Assembly (NCBI GenBank): GCA_029876055.1 | Contig: CM056874.1 | Span: 124,001 to 188,000, forward strand | DNA length: 64,000 bases | Direction: 5' to 3' | From: Madurella fahalii | Lineage: Eukaryota > Ascomycota > Sordariomycetes > Sordariales | In this document: one piece after another, positions 1-11,246 of the stretch | How the letters are laid out: each line of letters starts with the position of its first letter | How positions within the stretch are numbered: position 1 is the stretch's first letter | Translations under genes and position numbers: made by a program | The notes under the pieces: generated by a model | What the model was told of the DNA's origin: nothing | Databases searched by the model: none | The model's input: only the letters and a program-made list of their open reading frames with translations

Positions 1-653
1 CAGAGGCGCCGGATCTGCCGTTCCCTAGACTGCTCCCATCCGTGTAGACGACCAGTACGTTCCCGCCGGAAGACGTGGGCTTAGTTGCCTTCTTGGCCTT
101 CTTGGCCGGCGATTCCTCGGCCTCCTCTCCATCTAGCTCCGAGACGTCGAACATGGCTGCGCCTTTCCCGTAGGTGCGGACGAAGGTTTCGGCTTCGGCT
201 CTCGTGTCAAACTTCTTGAACTTGGGTCCCTTCCAACCAATGATCGCCTCTTGCACCTTTGTCCACTCCGTGTACACGCCGGGTTTACGTCCGACAGCTA
301 CGCCGTAGAATCGGTCCGGTTTGTCGTTGGCCGTCGACGGCGGGTCGCGGCCGGCGGCGAAGGCTGAGGCGTCTTCATACGATAGGAAGGACTTGACTGG
401 TTCGATACGTCAGCGAGTCAACTGCAAGCTGGTGGCGCAAGGAGAACATACACACGGCGCCCTTAAATCCGGAGATTTGCTGTTGGCAAATGGCCCAGCT
501 AGTGTAGACACCAGGCTTGTAGCCTGCGCGAACCGCATAGTACTTTTGCTCGGTACTGTCCATCTTGCGCTTTTTCGAAGGAGGCTCGGCCGTTTTGGCT
601 GGGGCAGACTGTGCAGAAGCGGCCAGGGCAGTGGTTTTTCTTGTCGAGGGCAT
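1..653 (-). CDS. Ribonuclease H1 (two N-terminal hybrid-binding domains), 3' part cut by window edge
   Basis: RNase H1 removes the RNA strand of RNA/DNA hybrids. Exon 1 runs 653-452 and exon 2 runs from 396 leftwards off the window, with an intron at 451-397 (donor GTATGT, acceptor CCAG) that restores the frame. The protein starts with a short basic Ser/Ala-rich stretch and KKRKM. Two copies of the viroplasmin-like hybrid-binding fold follow. The first has KYYAVRAGYKPGVYTSW and the second has RFYGVAVGRKPGVYTEW, each followed by a G-W/F-K-G element. A charged linker rich in AKKAKK leads to VVYTDGSSLGNG, which carries the first catalytic Asp of the RNase H domain. The remaining acidic residues lie outside the window. 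Family assignment is secure; only the C-terminal half is unseen. Confidence 0.93.
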
Positions 654-2290
654 GATAAACGTGGTGTCTGCAAGGCGCCTCGTCAGATAAAAGATCAATC
701 CGATCACCTTGTCCCTGCTGGGTTGCCGCCGGCCGCAAAATTCGGGGAGGCTGGCGCTGTTTAAAGCGCGAAGGATGCGGGCTGCGAAGTAAAAGGCCGT
801 TATGCCGGTGGGCTGCCAATGCGCAGAGCGGCTTTGTCGGCTGAGCAGCAGACAACAAGAGGGGTAGGCAGGCACTGCGGAGGTCAATCCGACCGCATTT
901 TCGGCGAGACGGATCGCGGTGCAGTAGGTCCCAGCGCGCTTTATCCTCTTTGTGAGTTAGATGCCCCGGATCAGTTTGACAACCAAAGACCCAGGCAGCT
1001 TTCTCGGACAGAAGCTGGCGATAAAGATCAGAACTGCTGAAAGAAGTAATGGGTGGGTGTTTGTGAGGGGGCTTGCCAGCGCTTCTTGGAACAGTTTGAG
1101 CTGCAAAGAAGCGATAAGATAAGATAAAGCAAAGGAGTGGGCCTTCGTCTACCTAACTGTAGCGCTTCTGGGGAACGGATTTTCCACCTCGGTTGTTTGT
1201 CTGGCCGAGTTCAATGTTAATACTTTACCCGCACCATGACGGGATAGGATGCTTTACATTGAGCGTAGAAGAACCGCTCGACTCAATGGCACTGGCGGTC
1301 TATATTTACGTATAAGCGCATAACTGCCATCTTGCGATATGGCTACTTTTCAATCCTATCCCTGCCTTCAGACAAGGTGCCTTCCACTACCAGCACATGA
1401 AAGGTCCAACATCTATTGATCCTCTAGAGAGCCACAGGAAGCGTGTTGCCGAAGTCAAGCAATGCGCCCGCCTTTACTGATGACGGCATATGCCTCGGAC
1501 CAGCATCTAGTTCTCATTGCCGAATCCACAACGGCCTTGATGCAGCGACCACCAAAACCCGCATGAGAACAACGGATTGGGATGGAACTATTGGTAGTAA
1601 CATAGGGCCAAACGGCAAAGAGGGACCTCCAGCGCGGCAGCAGTGGGAAAGCCCTGAGGGAGGACAAACAAACGCTGGGCGCCTCGAGGTACCTCTTCAT
1701 CGTTACCCTCAAAGTGCATTCATCTAGCTAGAGTCTGCAGGTGTACTTGGCGGATCCTGACTTTCCACCAAGAAAAATTGCCGCGATCTAGGCCTCGAGT
1801 CCCCATGTTGGGCCCGTGCTAAGACAACTTCCAGCCTTTGCGGTTCCCCTCTCAGATTTGAGGGATGCTGAATCAGCAATCCAGTGCACAGGCAGACGCC
1901 AAGGCCAGCCATGCCCTCCTGGTCATCGATCGCAGTCTGGCAAGTATGTTGCTGAGTCACGGCCGAAGCGGGGACCATTGACATCGATCGGCGTTATGAT
2001 GGAAGCCGCCTTGGCACAATGCTAAGCTATCGGTGATGGTAGATTGGTTATGGCCGTCTTCTCATCGAGCATGAGGGCCTTGAGATTGAGGGTCTCGCGA
2101 GGTGGCAAGAAATATTTGTGCATAAATAGCAAGCAGTAGCCCAGTGAACCAGAACCGAAGCATGAGAAACAATCTCATCGTCACCGCAAGACGAGCAACT
2201 TGAACCGAAAACATACCTTGGCGGAGTGATTTAAACTGAAGGCCTGCCTTGCAAGACCGCTACCGCGACTAGCCCACAACCGCGAGAATA
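654..2290. other. Intergenic region between divergent RNase H1 and SDR genes
   Basis: About 1.6 kb with only short, unconvincing reading frames. It must hold the promoters of the two divergent neighbours. A TATA-like CATAAATAG lies near 2121-2129, about 165 bp upstream of the SDR start. I see no repeat, RNA gene or coding region I can support. Confidence 0.6.
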
Positions 2291-3223
2291 ATGGCACCTC
2301 GCGTCTGGCACATCAGCGGCGCAAACACCGGCTTCGGCCTAGAACTCGCTCTCAAGGCGCTCAAGGAAGGTGATCAAGTTATCGCCGCCGTCCGGTCCCC
2401 GTCCAAAGTCCCAGAAAGCCTCAAGGTCAATGGCATCAAAGTCCTGCAATTCGATCTCTCTTTCTCTCAGGAGGAAATGAACGCATATGCCGAAAGGGCC
2501 TTTGCAGCTTTCGGGCGAGTCGACGTGCTTGTCAATAACGCGGCATATGCCTACATGGGCGCCATCGAAGAGACAGAGTAAGCATTCAAGATATGCCTCA
2601 ATAGCCAATGCCACGGACCCCTTCGAGATTGACTGACGTATCCTCAAAGAGACTCGCTCGTCCAAATGCAATTCAACATCAATGTCTTCGGAATCCTCCG
2701 AACAATCCGCTCCTTCCTCCCGGGCATGCGCGCCCAGAAGTCTGGCACCATCATGAACCTCTCCTCCATCGGCGGCTTGCACGGATACCCGTCCAACGGC
2801 GTCTACTGCGCAACAAAGTTCGCCCTTGAAGGCATCACACAGGCCCTCGATGCCGAGATCGCGCCCTTTGGCCTGCACGCTGTGATCGTCGAGCCGGGGT
2901 ACTTCCGCACTGCATTCCTGACTGGCCCGGCGGGAGGTGCCAATTTGGCACCCGCGCTGCCCGCGTACGAGGGAACAGTTGCACACGAAGCGAGGAAGGC
3001 GTTTTCCGAGTTTAATGGGCGGCAGCTGGGGAATCCGGTGGAGGGAGCGGCGAGGATCTGGGAGTATGTGGCAGGGGAAGGGCTGTTCAAGGGCAAAGAA
3101 CGGAGATTGAGGTTGCCATTGGGTAGTGATACGGGCGCGCAGATGAAGAAGTTTAGTGATGAGCTGGCGGAGACGGCGAGGGATTACGAGACGATATGGA
3201 AGAGTACGGATTTCAAGGACTGA
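2291..3223 (+). CDS. Short-chain dehydrogenase/reductase (SDR family)
   Basis: Predicted NAD(P)H-dependent oxidoreductase of 286 residues, encoded by 2291-2577 and 2650-3223. The intron at 2578-2649 (donor GTAAGC) splits a Glu codon. The Rossmann motif SGANTGFG lies near residues 9-16, NNAAYAYMG gives the NNAG-equivalent, LSSIGG carries the catalytic Ser, and YCATKFALEG supplies the YxxxK pair. The length is normal for a classical SDR. The dinucleotide-binding segment and PGYFRT loop resemble fungal SDRs that act on unknown small alcohols or ketones, so no substrate can be named. It is divergently oriented to RNase H1 with a long intergenic gap and is not part of an evident cluster. Confidence 0.9.
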
Positions 3224-4692
3224 TGGCTGTTACTGGCTCACTGCAAGCTTGATTGAGGGTTTTGACGTAGTATGAGGAGACGATCCTTCCTCAACATGAC
3301 AGGATCTTTAGAGGAACAGGGTGGTTCCAGCGAACGAATACCGACGATTGGCTTGGAAATCTGTTCTTCTGCTGTGTTCAATCGTCTAGTAAGTTAAGTT
3401 AGGCAGGAGTGTGCCATTTTGCACAGTTCAAGCGCGAGCCTCAGTCACATAATAGCCGGCGCCTTGAAGGGAGCTTTTTGATCTCAACTACTCAAGGTAC
3501 TTCTCAGCGGGAACCAAATCAGGATATGTTTATGGCCAACACTAAGTGTAGAGCCAGTCGCTAAGAACGAGAGGCGTTTTGCTACTTATGTAGCTAGGTG
3601 GTCCACATACCTGATGTCAGAGTACTGCACTGGACTGAAGGGATCGGCGATCCAATCGGCTTGGCGCTCCACCGCAGCAGCGCCGTGTTTCGTTTTGACT
3701 TGCAATCCTCCCGTTGCAGAGCAATTCGGCGGTGCATAGTTCTCTCCCCAGCGCGCATTAAACCCGCCACCGCGAAGCAGAATGCTGCATTGAATTGTGC
3801 TAGTGGACTTAGAAGATGTGACAAGCCAGTGCTTGTCCAGTTGTAAGAAAAAGTCTCTTTGGACCCTATCACCTGCAACAGGAACGCTGCTGACGACCTG
3901 GTCGCAATTTTGTTGGCCAACTGGACACCCTTGTTGCCTCGCTAACACCGATGACCTCATTCCTGCTAGGCTCACAGATAGCGGGTTATGCACCTCGGAA
4001 GGGATGCCATCCAAACAACAGTCAGCCGTCTTGGCGCTTCTGTTTTCGTGCCTTGTTCTGGGTTTTGCCGACTCAGCCACATCATCTCGTGTTGGGCCAA
4101 CCCAAACTTGCTCTAGCGCCGTGCATCTGACATTACAGTGTACCTAAAGGTGACCATCCCCCGCCCCTGGGAAGGCCCCGACCAGCCTCTTGCCCTCAAC
4201 ACGAGCTTCCCTGTTCTCGTTGCAGTGGTGCTCTTTGGTTGGAGGCAGTCCGCACGCTCGCCCCGCCACTCTTTCCATACTGGATTGACCTCGCTCGTTT
4301 CGACATCTCTCTAACGAAGCGCTACAGCTCGTCGCATCGTGGGTTTCTTATCAGCCATCGGAGCGGCATTTCTTGGATGGTTTTTCGATCCTAGCACACT
4401 TTGGTCGGCTGCCGTCACTCGTTTTTCAGTCCTCCCCGCTTCGCACCACCCAGCCCCTGCTTGGGCAGCCAAGCACCGACCCTCCGACCGCCTTCGCAAC
4501 CAACCGACCGGTGTCTCAAACGAAAACGCAAAACCATCGTCGCAACCGGCCTAAGAAGGACCGCGAGGAACATATGAGGATGTCAGTCTGATTGTTCGGA
4601 TTGAATCTGGCGGCTATCCCCACCGAGGCACAAGCGACATTGAACGTCCGATTGCACATCGCGCCCGTCTTTTTGGCGAACGCATAGCAAAG
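3224..4692. other. Intergenic region and pyrimidine-rich leader of the FLC-like gene
   Basis: No supportable gene. From about 4150 to 4690 the + strand is rich in C and T, as is common in fungal promoters and 5' leaders. A short + reading frame at 4006-4147 starts with a hydrophobic, signal-like stretch but has no further support. Confidence 0.5.
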
Positions 4693-7096
4693 ATGCGACT
4701 TCTGCCAACGGACCCGTTCTTGTTCCTTCTCTCTCTCACCACCGTCATCCTCCCTGCCCGCGCCGAAGATGTTCTCCGTTCGAGTTCGCTGGCGGCGTGC
4801 CAGGCAAACTCCGAGTTCACAGCTAGCCTCTTCGATGTGGTCTTTACCCCCAATAATCTCACGGCTTCCGTCAACATGCTTGCGATATCGTCCATCGAGG
4901 GTTACGTGCTTTTCGACATCACCATCCTGGCTTATGGCTACGAGGTTATTCGGACCACGGTCAATCCATGTAATTCGAATCTGCCGGGCCTGTGCCCAAT
5001 GACGTCCGGCAAGATGAACAACCCGTTCAATCTTCCTGTCACTAGAGATGCCATCGCGCAGATCCCTAGCATCGCATATACCCTCCCCGATCTCGATGCC
5101 ACAGTCAGGGTCTATATCAATATGACCAGTGGCGATCGAGCCGGAGAGAGCATCGCCTGTGTCGAGGCTGATATTTCGAATGGAAAAACAGGTGCGTTTC
5201 AGTGCCGGCAGTCCTGCTGAGCGACAAGCTAACGTGACATAGTCGATCTAATTGGGGTGAAATGGGCCGCCGCCGCCGTGGCGGGGCTCGCGCTCATCTC
5301 GTCGGCCGTAGTCTCCGGACTGGGCTTCTCCAACGCAGCGTCCCATATCGCAGCCAACACTCTGTCCCTCTTCAGCTACTTCCAAGCCCAAGCTATGCTC
5401 GGCCTCTGCAGCGTGCCACTGCCCCCGGTCGTTCAGTCCTGGACCCAGGATTTCCAGTGGAGTATGGGTATTATCAAGGTCAACTTCATCCAGGACATTT
5501 TGACCTGGTACCAGCGATCTACCGGCGGCCAGGCATCGGCCCTCCTTGACACGCTCCACACCGTGTCCGTGCAGGTCGAAAAGGTCAAGCGTGCTCTCCC
5601 AGCGATAGAACCGGCGGTCGGCCTCGCAAAGCGATCGAATATCCAGACCTCCTTTGGCAGTTACATCGTCTACGGCATTCAGCGAGTAGCCTTCCGGGCT
5701 GGTATCGAGACTACCAACCTTTTCCTGACCGGCCTCGCCTTCTTTTACATCTTTGTAATCCTAACGGCTCTCGCCGTGGCGTCATTCAAGGGCCTCTGTG
5801 AGCTCGCCGCGAGGGCGCGGCTTATCAAGGGCGATAGGTTCTCTGACTTCCGTGCTGGGTGGCTGACTGTTCTCAAAGGTATGTGACGCAACATAAAGCA
5901 CTCGACGACTGTCCGGCCTGCTAACTGTTGATAGGCATCCTTTATCGCCTGGTGCTCATTGGCTTCCCGCAAATGACGATCCTCTGCTTGTGGGAGTATA
6001 CGCAGGATGACTCGGCTGGGGCAGTCGTGCTAGCCGTATTCTTCTTTTTCGGCATGCTTCTGACCCTGAGCTATGCTGCATATCGGGTTATCCGCATGGC
6101 TCGCCGCTCCGTCGCTCTCCACCGAAATCCTGCCTACATCCTCTTCTCCGACCCTCAGGCCTTGAACAAATGGGGTTTTCTATATGTGCAATTCCGCGCC
6201 TCGGCATACTACTTTATCGTTCCAGTCCTCGCCTATATTCTAGTCAAGGGCATGTTTATTGCGTTCGCTCAGCGTTCCGGAACGGTCCAAGCCATTGCTC
6301 TCATCATTATCGAAGCCGCGGCGTTAATTGCGGCTAGTGTCTTGAGGCCCTGGATGGACAAGAGCACGAATTCATTCAACATCGCTATTTGCGCCATGAA
6401 CTTCGTCAACGCCATCTTTTTGTTTGTTTTTACCGATGTATTTGGGCTACCTCGGCTGGTGATCGGTGTAGTGGGAGTTGTCTTGTGGATCGCCAATGCT
6501 GCTTTCGCACTTATCCTCCTTCTCATGCTCATCATCACCACTGGCGTTGTTCTCTTCCACAATAACCCTGACACACGATACCAGTTCATGAACGACGACC
6601 GCACATCATTCATGAAGTCCCAGACACACATCGCGACGACGAGCGAGCTTGACGCTCTGGCGGCTACAGCTCGTGGGGACGGCAAGCCGTATAAGCCTAC
6701 TCTGGATCTTGAAGACGACGAGTCGGGCATGTCGGGCCATGCAAACCTTATGACCCGCCCGGGCACTGCGGGATCCACCCGCCATTCAGCTAGAGATTCA
6801 GTTCGCAACTCCGCCAGGAACTCGGTCCGAAGTTCGTTCCGCGTTCCAGCTGCCCCTTCTGTGGCTTCCTACTCATCGGAAGGACCGCATGTAAGGAGTA
6901 AACCGAGCGGCAGTGTCAGAGCGCCGAGCCCGTTCGCGGCATCGGGTTCTTCTTCCAATCTCTCTGGGCATCAGTCCCAACACAATAAGCCGCAACCTGG
7001 AGCAAGGTGAGTTCACGTATCAAAGGGCAATATGCTTGTGCCGCTGCTGACAAACTTCTGTGTAGCGTTTGGCAACGGGGAGCAGGATATGACTAG
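4693..7096 (+). CDS. FLC/TRP-like multispanning membrane protein (flavin carrier family)
   Basis: Protein of 745 residues from four exons: 4693-5191, 5243-5878, 5935-7006 and 7066-7096. It begins with a signal peptide (hydrophobic core FLFLLSLTTVILPARA) followed by an ML-like luminal domain with several cysteines and N-glycosylation sites. About eight to nine hydrophobic segments of the TRP-like region follow. The cytosolic tail is rich in Ser, Arg and Asn, with repeats such as SARDSVRNSARNSV. The last tiny exon gives the ending WQRGAGYD, typical of fungal FLC proteins, and supports the extra intron at 7007-7065. Yeast FLC proteins act in ER/plasma-membrane flavin, calcium and cell-wall homeostasis. 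The exact role here is inferred from family only. Confidence 0.9.
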
Positions 7097-8047
7097 CGAG
7101 TGGTTTGTGATGATTTATATGTTGCTTGGTTCTCTTGGGACTTTTGGGCATACTTTTAGTCGCCCTGCCACGGCGCCGCTGAAACATGTGGTATCTCCAT
7201 CATTTCTGTATATAGATTTCGGACCTCCATCTATCTCGGTTCAAGGTTCGGTCGGAAGGCTCGCCCCTTCATAGACATGTGTACAAGGACTGTGTTCTTG
7301 GACAACAAGTCCTTAACACCTTGGGCGTTGTGGCTAGAATCGGCAAGAGGGGGCTTGGGGCGGTTGGCCGTGTTAAAGCTTACACGTTAGTTCGCAAAGC
7401 GGGTTATGAGAAACAGATTCTGAATTTTTATTATTATTTATTATTTGTTGCTTATTTTTCAATTTTCATCTCGTGTTTTCGTATTTCCTCATGCTGAGCA
7501 CCTTCACTCGAGTTGTAGTCTGAAGCACTTAGCTGAGAGGGCAGCAATCCGTGGGCAGCGGATTTGATTCTATTGCTGCTGGGCTTAATTAGATCACGCA
7601 GACCTTGCGATGCCGGTCAAAAATCTCTGGGTATGCCCTCACTCCGTGCTATTCCGCAGTCGGTGTATGTATAGACAAAAGTCGATACCAACATCTAGAA
7701 TTGAGGAAAAGAGCACGGTGCCATCCGATGATGATCTCCGTTCAATCCTTTCATCTTGTGTTCTTCTCTCGAGACCCATCGACCATGTGCGGCCCAAGGC
7801 CCCAGAACCGCCATGGGGTGAACTTTATTTTGACTTTTGCACTTAAATACTAGAGCTAACTTGTTCGGCACACGAGGCATATATTGGGAGGACCCGCTCA
7901 TACCCCCCTCTTGCGGCCCTCATAACGTTACTCTTCAGGTACCTTACTTTTAAGCCAAAGAGTTGCAAATCTTCCGCCCGGCCTCTTCTTCTCCACAACC
8001 CTCCCCGCAGGAACCCTCGCCGTCGCGATACGGTCGATCGCCACAAA
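7097..8047. other. Intergenic region with an AT-rich patch
   Basis: No coding region that I can support. A TTATTATTATTTATTATTT-like AT-rich patch lies at about 7425-7460, plausibly in the 3' region of the FLC-like gene. The remainder has no visible structure. Confidence 0.5.
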
Positions 8048-9460
8048 ATGACTTTCTCCGTACGTTTACCATCTTTCGAGATTATTTATTAACCTTATGG
8101 CTAGGCAAGACAAGCCAAATGGCGGGCAATATACAGGTTTGAGCGGCTGCCAAACGAAGTCCTGATCAACATCATTGGACAGCTCACATCCGTTGAGGGT
8201 ATCCATTCAGTCACTCGGTCGTCAAGGACGTTCTCTAACTTATTCATTCACCACCTGATTGATACCCACATCAGCCAGCAGGTCGCAAAGGAGCCAAAAC
8301 CGGTCACGGTTGTGGCCTGCGTCGTCGAACTATTCCTACACGCTGGCAAAGCAAAACTCGGCCGCCATCATCGAACGGCTGACGGGTTAGTACCAGGATA
8401 AGCTGGACTTTAGCGGATTCATTCCACGTGGCGGTTTTGAGACGACCACATTTCTCGACTTTGCCCTTATCGCTGACGCACCGAGGGTTGCGGCACATCT
8501 GATGCGGGTCGGCTGCAACTTCAACCACCTCGTGGAGAATTACCCTGATCAGATGCCTCTCCACCTTGCCCTGGCCCGTATCCGAAGTAGGAGCAACTCG
8601 CAGCGAGAGGTCAACTTGGCACTGCGAGTCGCCTGCAACTATGCGCTCCCGCGCACGGCCCGTCTCCTCCTGACCTGTGGCGCCGATGCGGCGATGCCAA
8701 CACTGTGGCTCCATATGGGCAAGCAGCGATCCATATCGCCGTTGGGAGAAGGCAACAGTGGCAGAAGTTGGACCAGTATTTTGTTACTTGGGCGATGGGC
8801 CCAAATGGAACCAGGGTCGACTCGACATCATGCCCTCTGCTAGTGTCGTACAAGAAGAAGAGAACGACAGCGCCGGATACAATGCTCTTGGTTTGGTACA
8901 CTACTTGATGGGCCCGGCCTTTCACCCGCCCAAGCCTGATCCGAAAGCAAACCTTTTCTGGCACGGGAGGATTACCGAAACCGTCGCTGCCCTGTTGGAT
9001 TTTGGGGCGGCCGCATTGGCCCCGATAGAGACATCATTCAACCACATATGCAATCATCGCTGCTGGGGGTCGATCAACTGCAATCCGCTGGGCCAGCCGC
9101 TTTGCCTTTCACTGGCTGGTGGTGTTCCTTCTCGGACAAAGGACGGACCCGAACGATGTGGATGCCCACAATAAAACGCCCATGCACGAGGTGCTCGTCA
9201 ACACGGGGGTCGATCACGAAGGGGACATGGTAGAGACGCTGGAGCTTCTCTGGGACGCCGGCGCTAGTCTGGACATTCGGTCCAGCGATCGCGAACTGGT
9301 TACCCAGAGGGAGATGGGCAAATCCCACATTTTGCCTGAGGTACGGGAGATGTTCCACGTGGACCACAGGCAGCGGTATCGTCTAGGTGTGCGGCCAAGG
9401 GAATACCGTGATGAAGGGGGTTCTTGGGGTGATGAAGGATACAATGCGGATCTCTCCGGG
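8048..9460 (+). pseudogene. Decayed F-box/ankyrin-repeat protein gene
   Basis: The start reads MTFS, then a GTACGT...CTAG intron (8060-8104), then an F-box-like segment with RFERLPNEVLINIIGQL. After about 8290 the similarity moves to another frame (AKQNSAAIIERLTG). It meets a TAG at about 8385 where a Gln codon would fit, and continues with ankyrin-like pieces (FLDFALIADAPRVAAHLM, LPRTARLLLTCGADA). It then changes frame near 8690, where GATGCGGCGATGCC looks like a small duplication, again near 8790 (GLVHYLMGPAFHPPKPD, TVAALLDFGAA), and again by 9110 (VDAHNKTPMHEVL, LLWDAGASLDIR). No set of GT-AG introns reconciles these changes. I read it as one former F-box plus ankyrin gene, now broken by frameshifts and a stop. 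The right boundary is approximate. Confidence 0.7.
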
Positions 9461-11246
9461 GGTGACAGCGAGGCCCAGCGCGCATTTCCTTCACTGTCTG
9501 GCCCTCAGGCTGGCGTCGCACGAAACGCAGGCAACAATGGGGGTAGCTGGAGCAGAGTGCTTTCCAAGGGTTGCGAAACAGCCAGATGTCTCCTGCATTC
9601 CCGGCTTCTTCAATCTACGCCGTCGCAAAGTCAGCCGCACCTCGCCGTAGCAGGGGCCTGGGGGGGCCCGCGCTCGAGCGGGGGGATGCTCGGTAAATCC
9701 GCAACCAAACTCTGGAGCCGGTCGTAGAAACACCCAGGCAGAGAAGATCGCCCGGAAGGCACGCAAGATGCCTAGGAAAGGCGGAGGCGGGAGGGAGTGA
9801 TGATTGAGCCACGGCTTATCAGATCATTACGTGGTCGATTGCGAATGATGGATCATTGAATACGGTCCGCACTGGCGGCCAGACGGGAGTGGGCCAACAA
9901 CGTAACAGCGTTGGGGCCTAGACGGCAATCTACCAACTGCTCATTGGCATTTCATGAGATAGATGTTTAACTGAACGGATCGATATATTGCTTGTGCTCT
10001 CAGCCACTCCTCATGTGCCACGTCCGGCCACATTCGAGGACAGCTACTGTGATGGGGGTATGGCGCTGGTTTTAAAAGCCCCGGAATTTGGGTGTTGCAA
10101 GGACCAGGGCCTTTTCATTTCCTAGCGATGGCGCAATTTCCCACGTGCAGATCCATCCGCCAAGAGAAGTGTTTCTGCCGTCCAAGGTTCCTTCGCGTAA
10201 ATCCGCGACCGAGAGCACCTCCTTTCGCTCAATTTGTGTACGAAGAATGCGTGCATTCGGTAAGCGATCCCTACAGCAGGTGGCGGCCATAATAAACTGC
10301 CGCTTTGACTGGTCTGTGCTCTAATCTTGGGCTGTTTCTTTGGCAAGAGGGCTGGATTTGAGGATGCCTTACCTTCAACAATTAGGGTCGTGAAAGGTTG
10401 GATCAAGAGATCCGGATGAACAGCTCTGCAGTCTTCCACTCCATTCTCCTCTCTCAATCCACTCTCGACCGACGGCTGCTCGCCAGGGCTGAAGTGGATT
10501 GGTGTCGGCTGATCGTCAGGAACCTCTGCTGTGCCATTCGCTGGTGTCCCCAGAAACTCCACATCACGTTCGAGCGGCTCAAGAGAGCGTCAGGCTGACC
10601 CGAGGGACAAACGTCATGTCTCCGCTAATAAAACCCTTGTTCTGTTCCGTCCCGTCTGCTTTATCCGCACGGTTCGGTCTTTGGATGCCTGGGGCCAGCC
10701 CCTGGGCCAATGGCCTGGTTGCAGAGGCATCTCAGACACCAGGACAGCAGCATCAGGCTCAAGGCTCCAGGATACGTTACCTAGTGTATGCCACCACCGA
10801 TGCGATCATGGTCGCGCTCCAGGCTCACTGCCTGGGGTCTGTGCAACTCTGAGCTGGGCTAAGCGCTAGGCACGATGAAAGGGGTATGCTCACCCTGCAA
10901 GCCAAGCGGTCTTTGCCCCTTCTCGACACAAGCCACTACCTCGAATACTACCCTGCCCGGCTCGGGCCCTGCATGTCCCCTCACTCTTGCTTCAGGTATT
11001 GAGACTGTCAGCCCGTCGCCGGGCCTTGGGGCTTTTTTCGCTCCTCCACGCGCCTTCACTCGTTTCCATTCTTGCGCGACTAGCGAAACCCTGTCTCTCG
11101 TTTATTTCATCTGGAATTGAGCCTCATAGCTATCGGAGACGACCGAGAGGACGGCGATCAAAGGCTTTTGACTGTCGGGGTCTTGCAGTGATGGTACCAT
11201 GAGCATTTCCCTCTGGTAGCCCGCGGTGGACACACAGAAGCAGAAA
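9461..11246. other. Intergenic region, no supportable gene
   Basis: Several short overlapping reading frames exist on both strands but none shows family features. A minus-strand stretch (10562-10380) encodes protein-like sequence ending at a possible GTAAGG donor, but no continuing exon stays open. An ATCTGATAA (minus strand, 9816-9824) matches the published fungal SreA-type GATA consensus but is far from any iron gene. Confidence 0.45.

Noticed and set aside
4006..4147. Short + frame with a hydrophobic, signal-like N-terminus
   Set aside because: Only about 46 codons, no recognised mature domain and no splice support; likely chance within a promoter.
10122..10562. 146-codon minus-strand frame with protein-like composition
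   Set aside because: No family features; trial splicing at the GTAAGG near 10372 runs into stops soon after the next acceptor.
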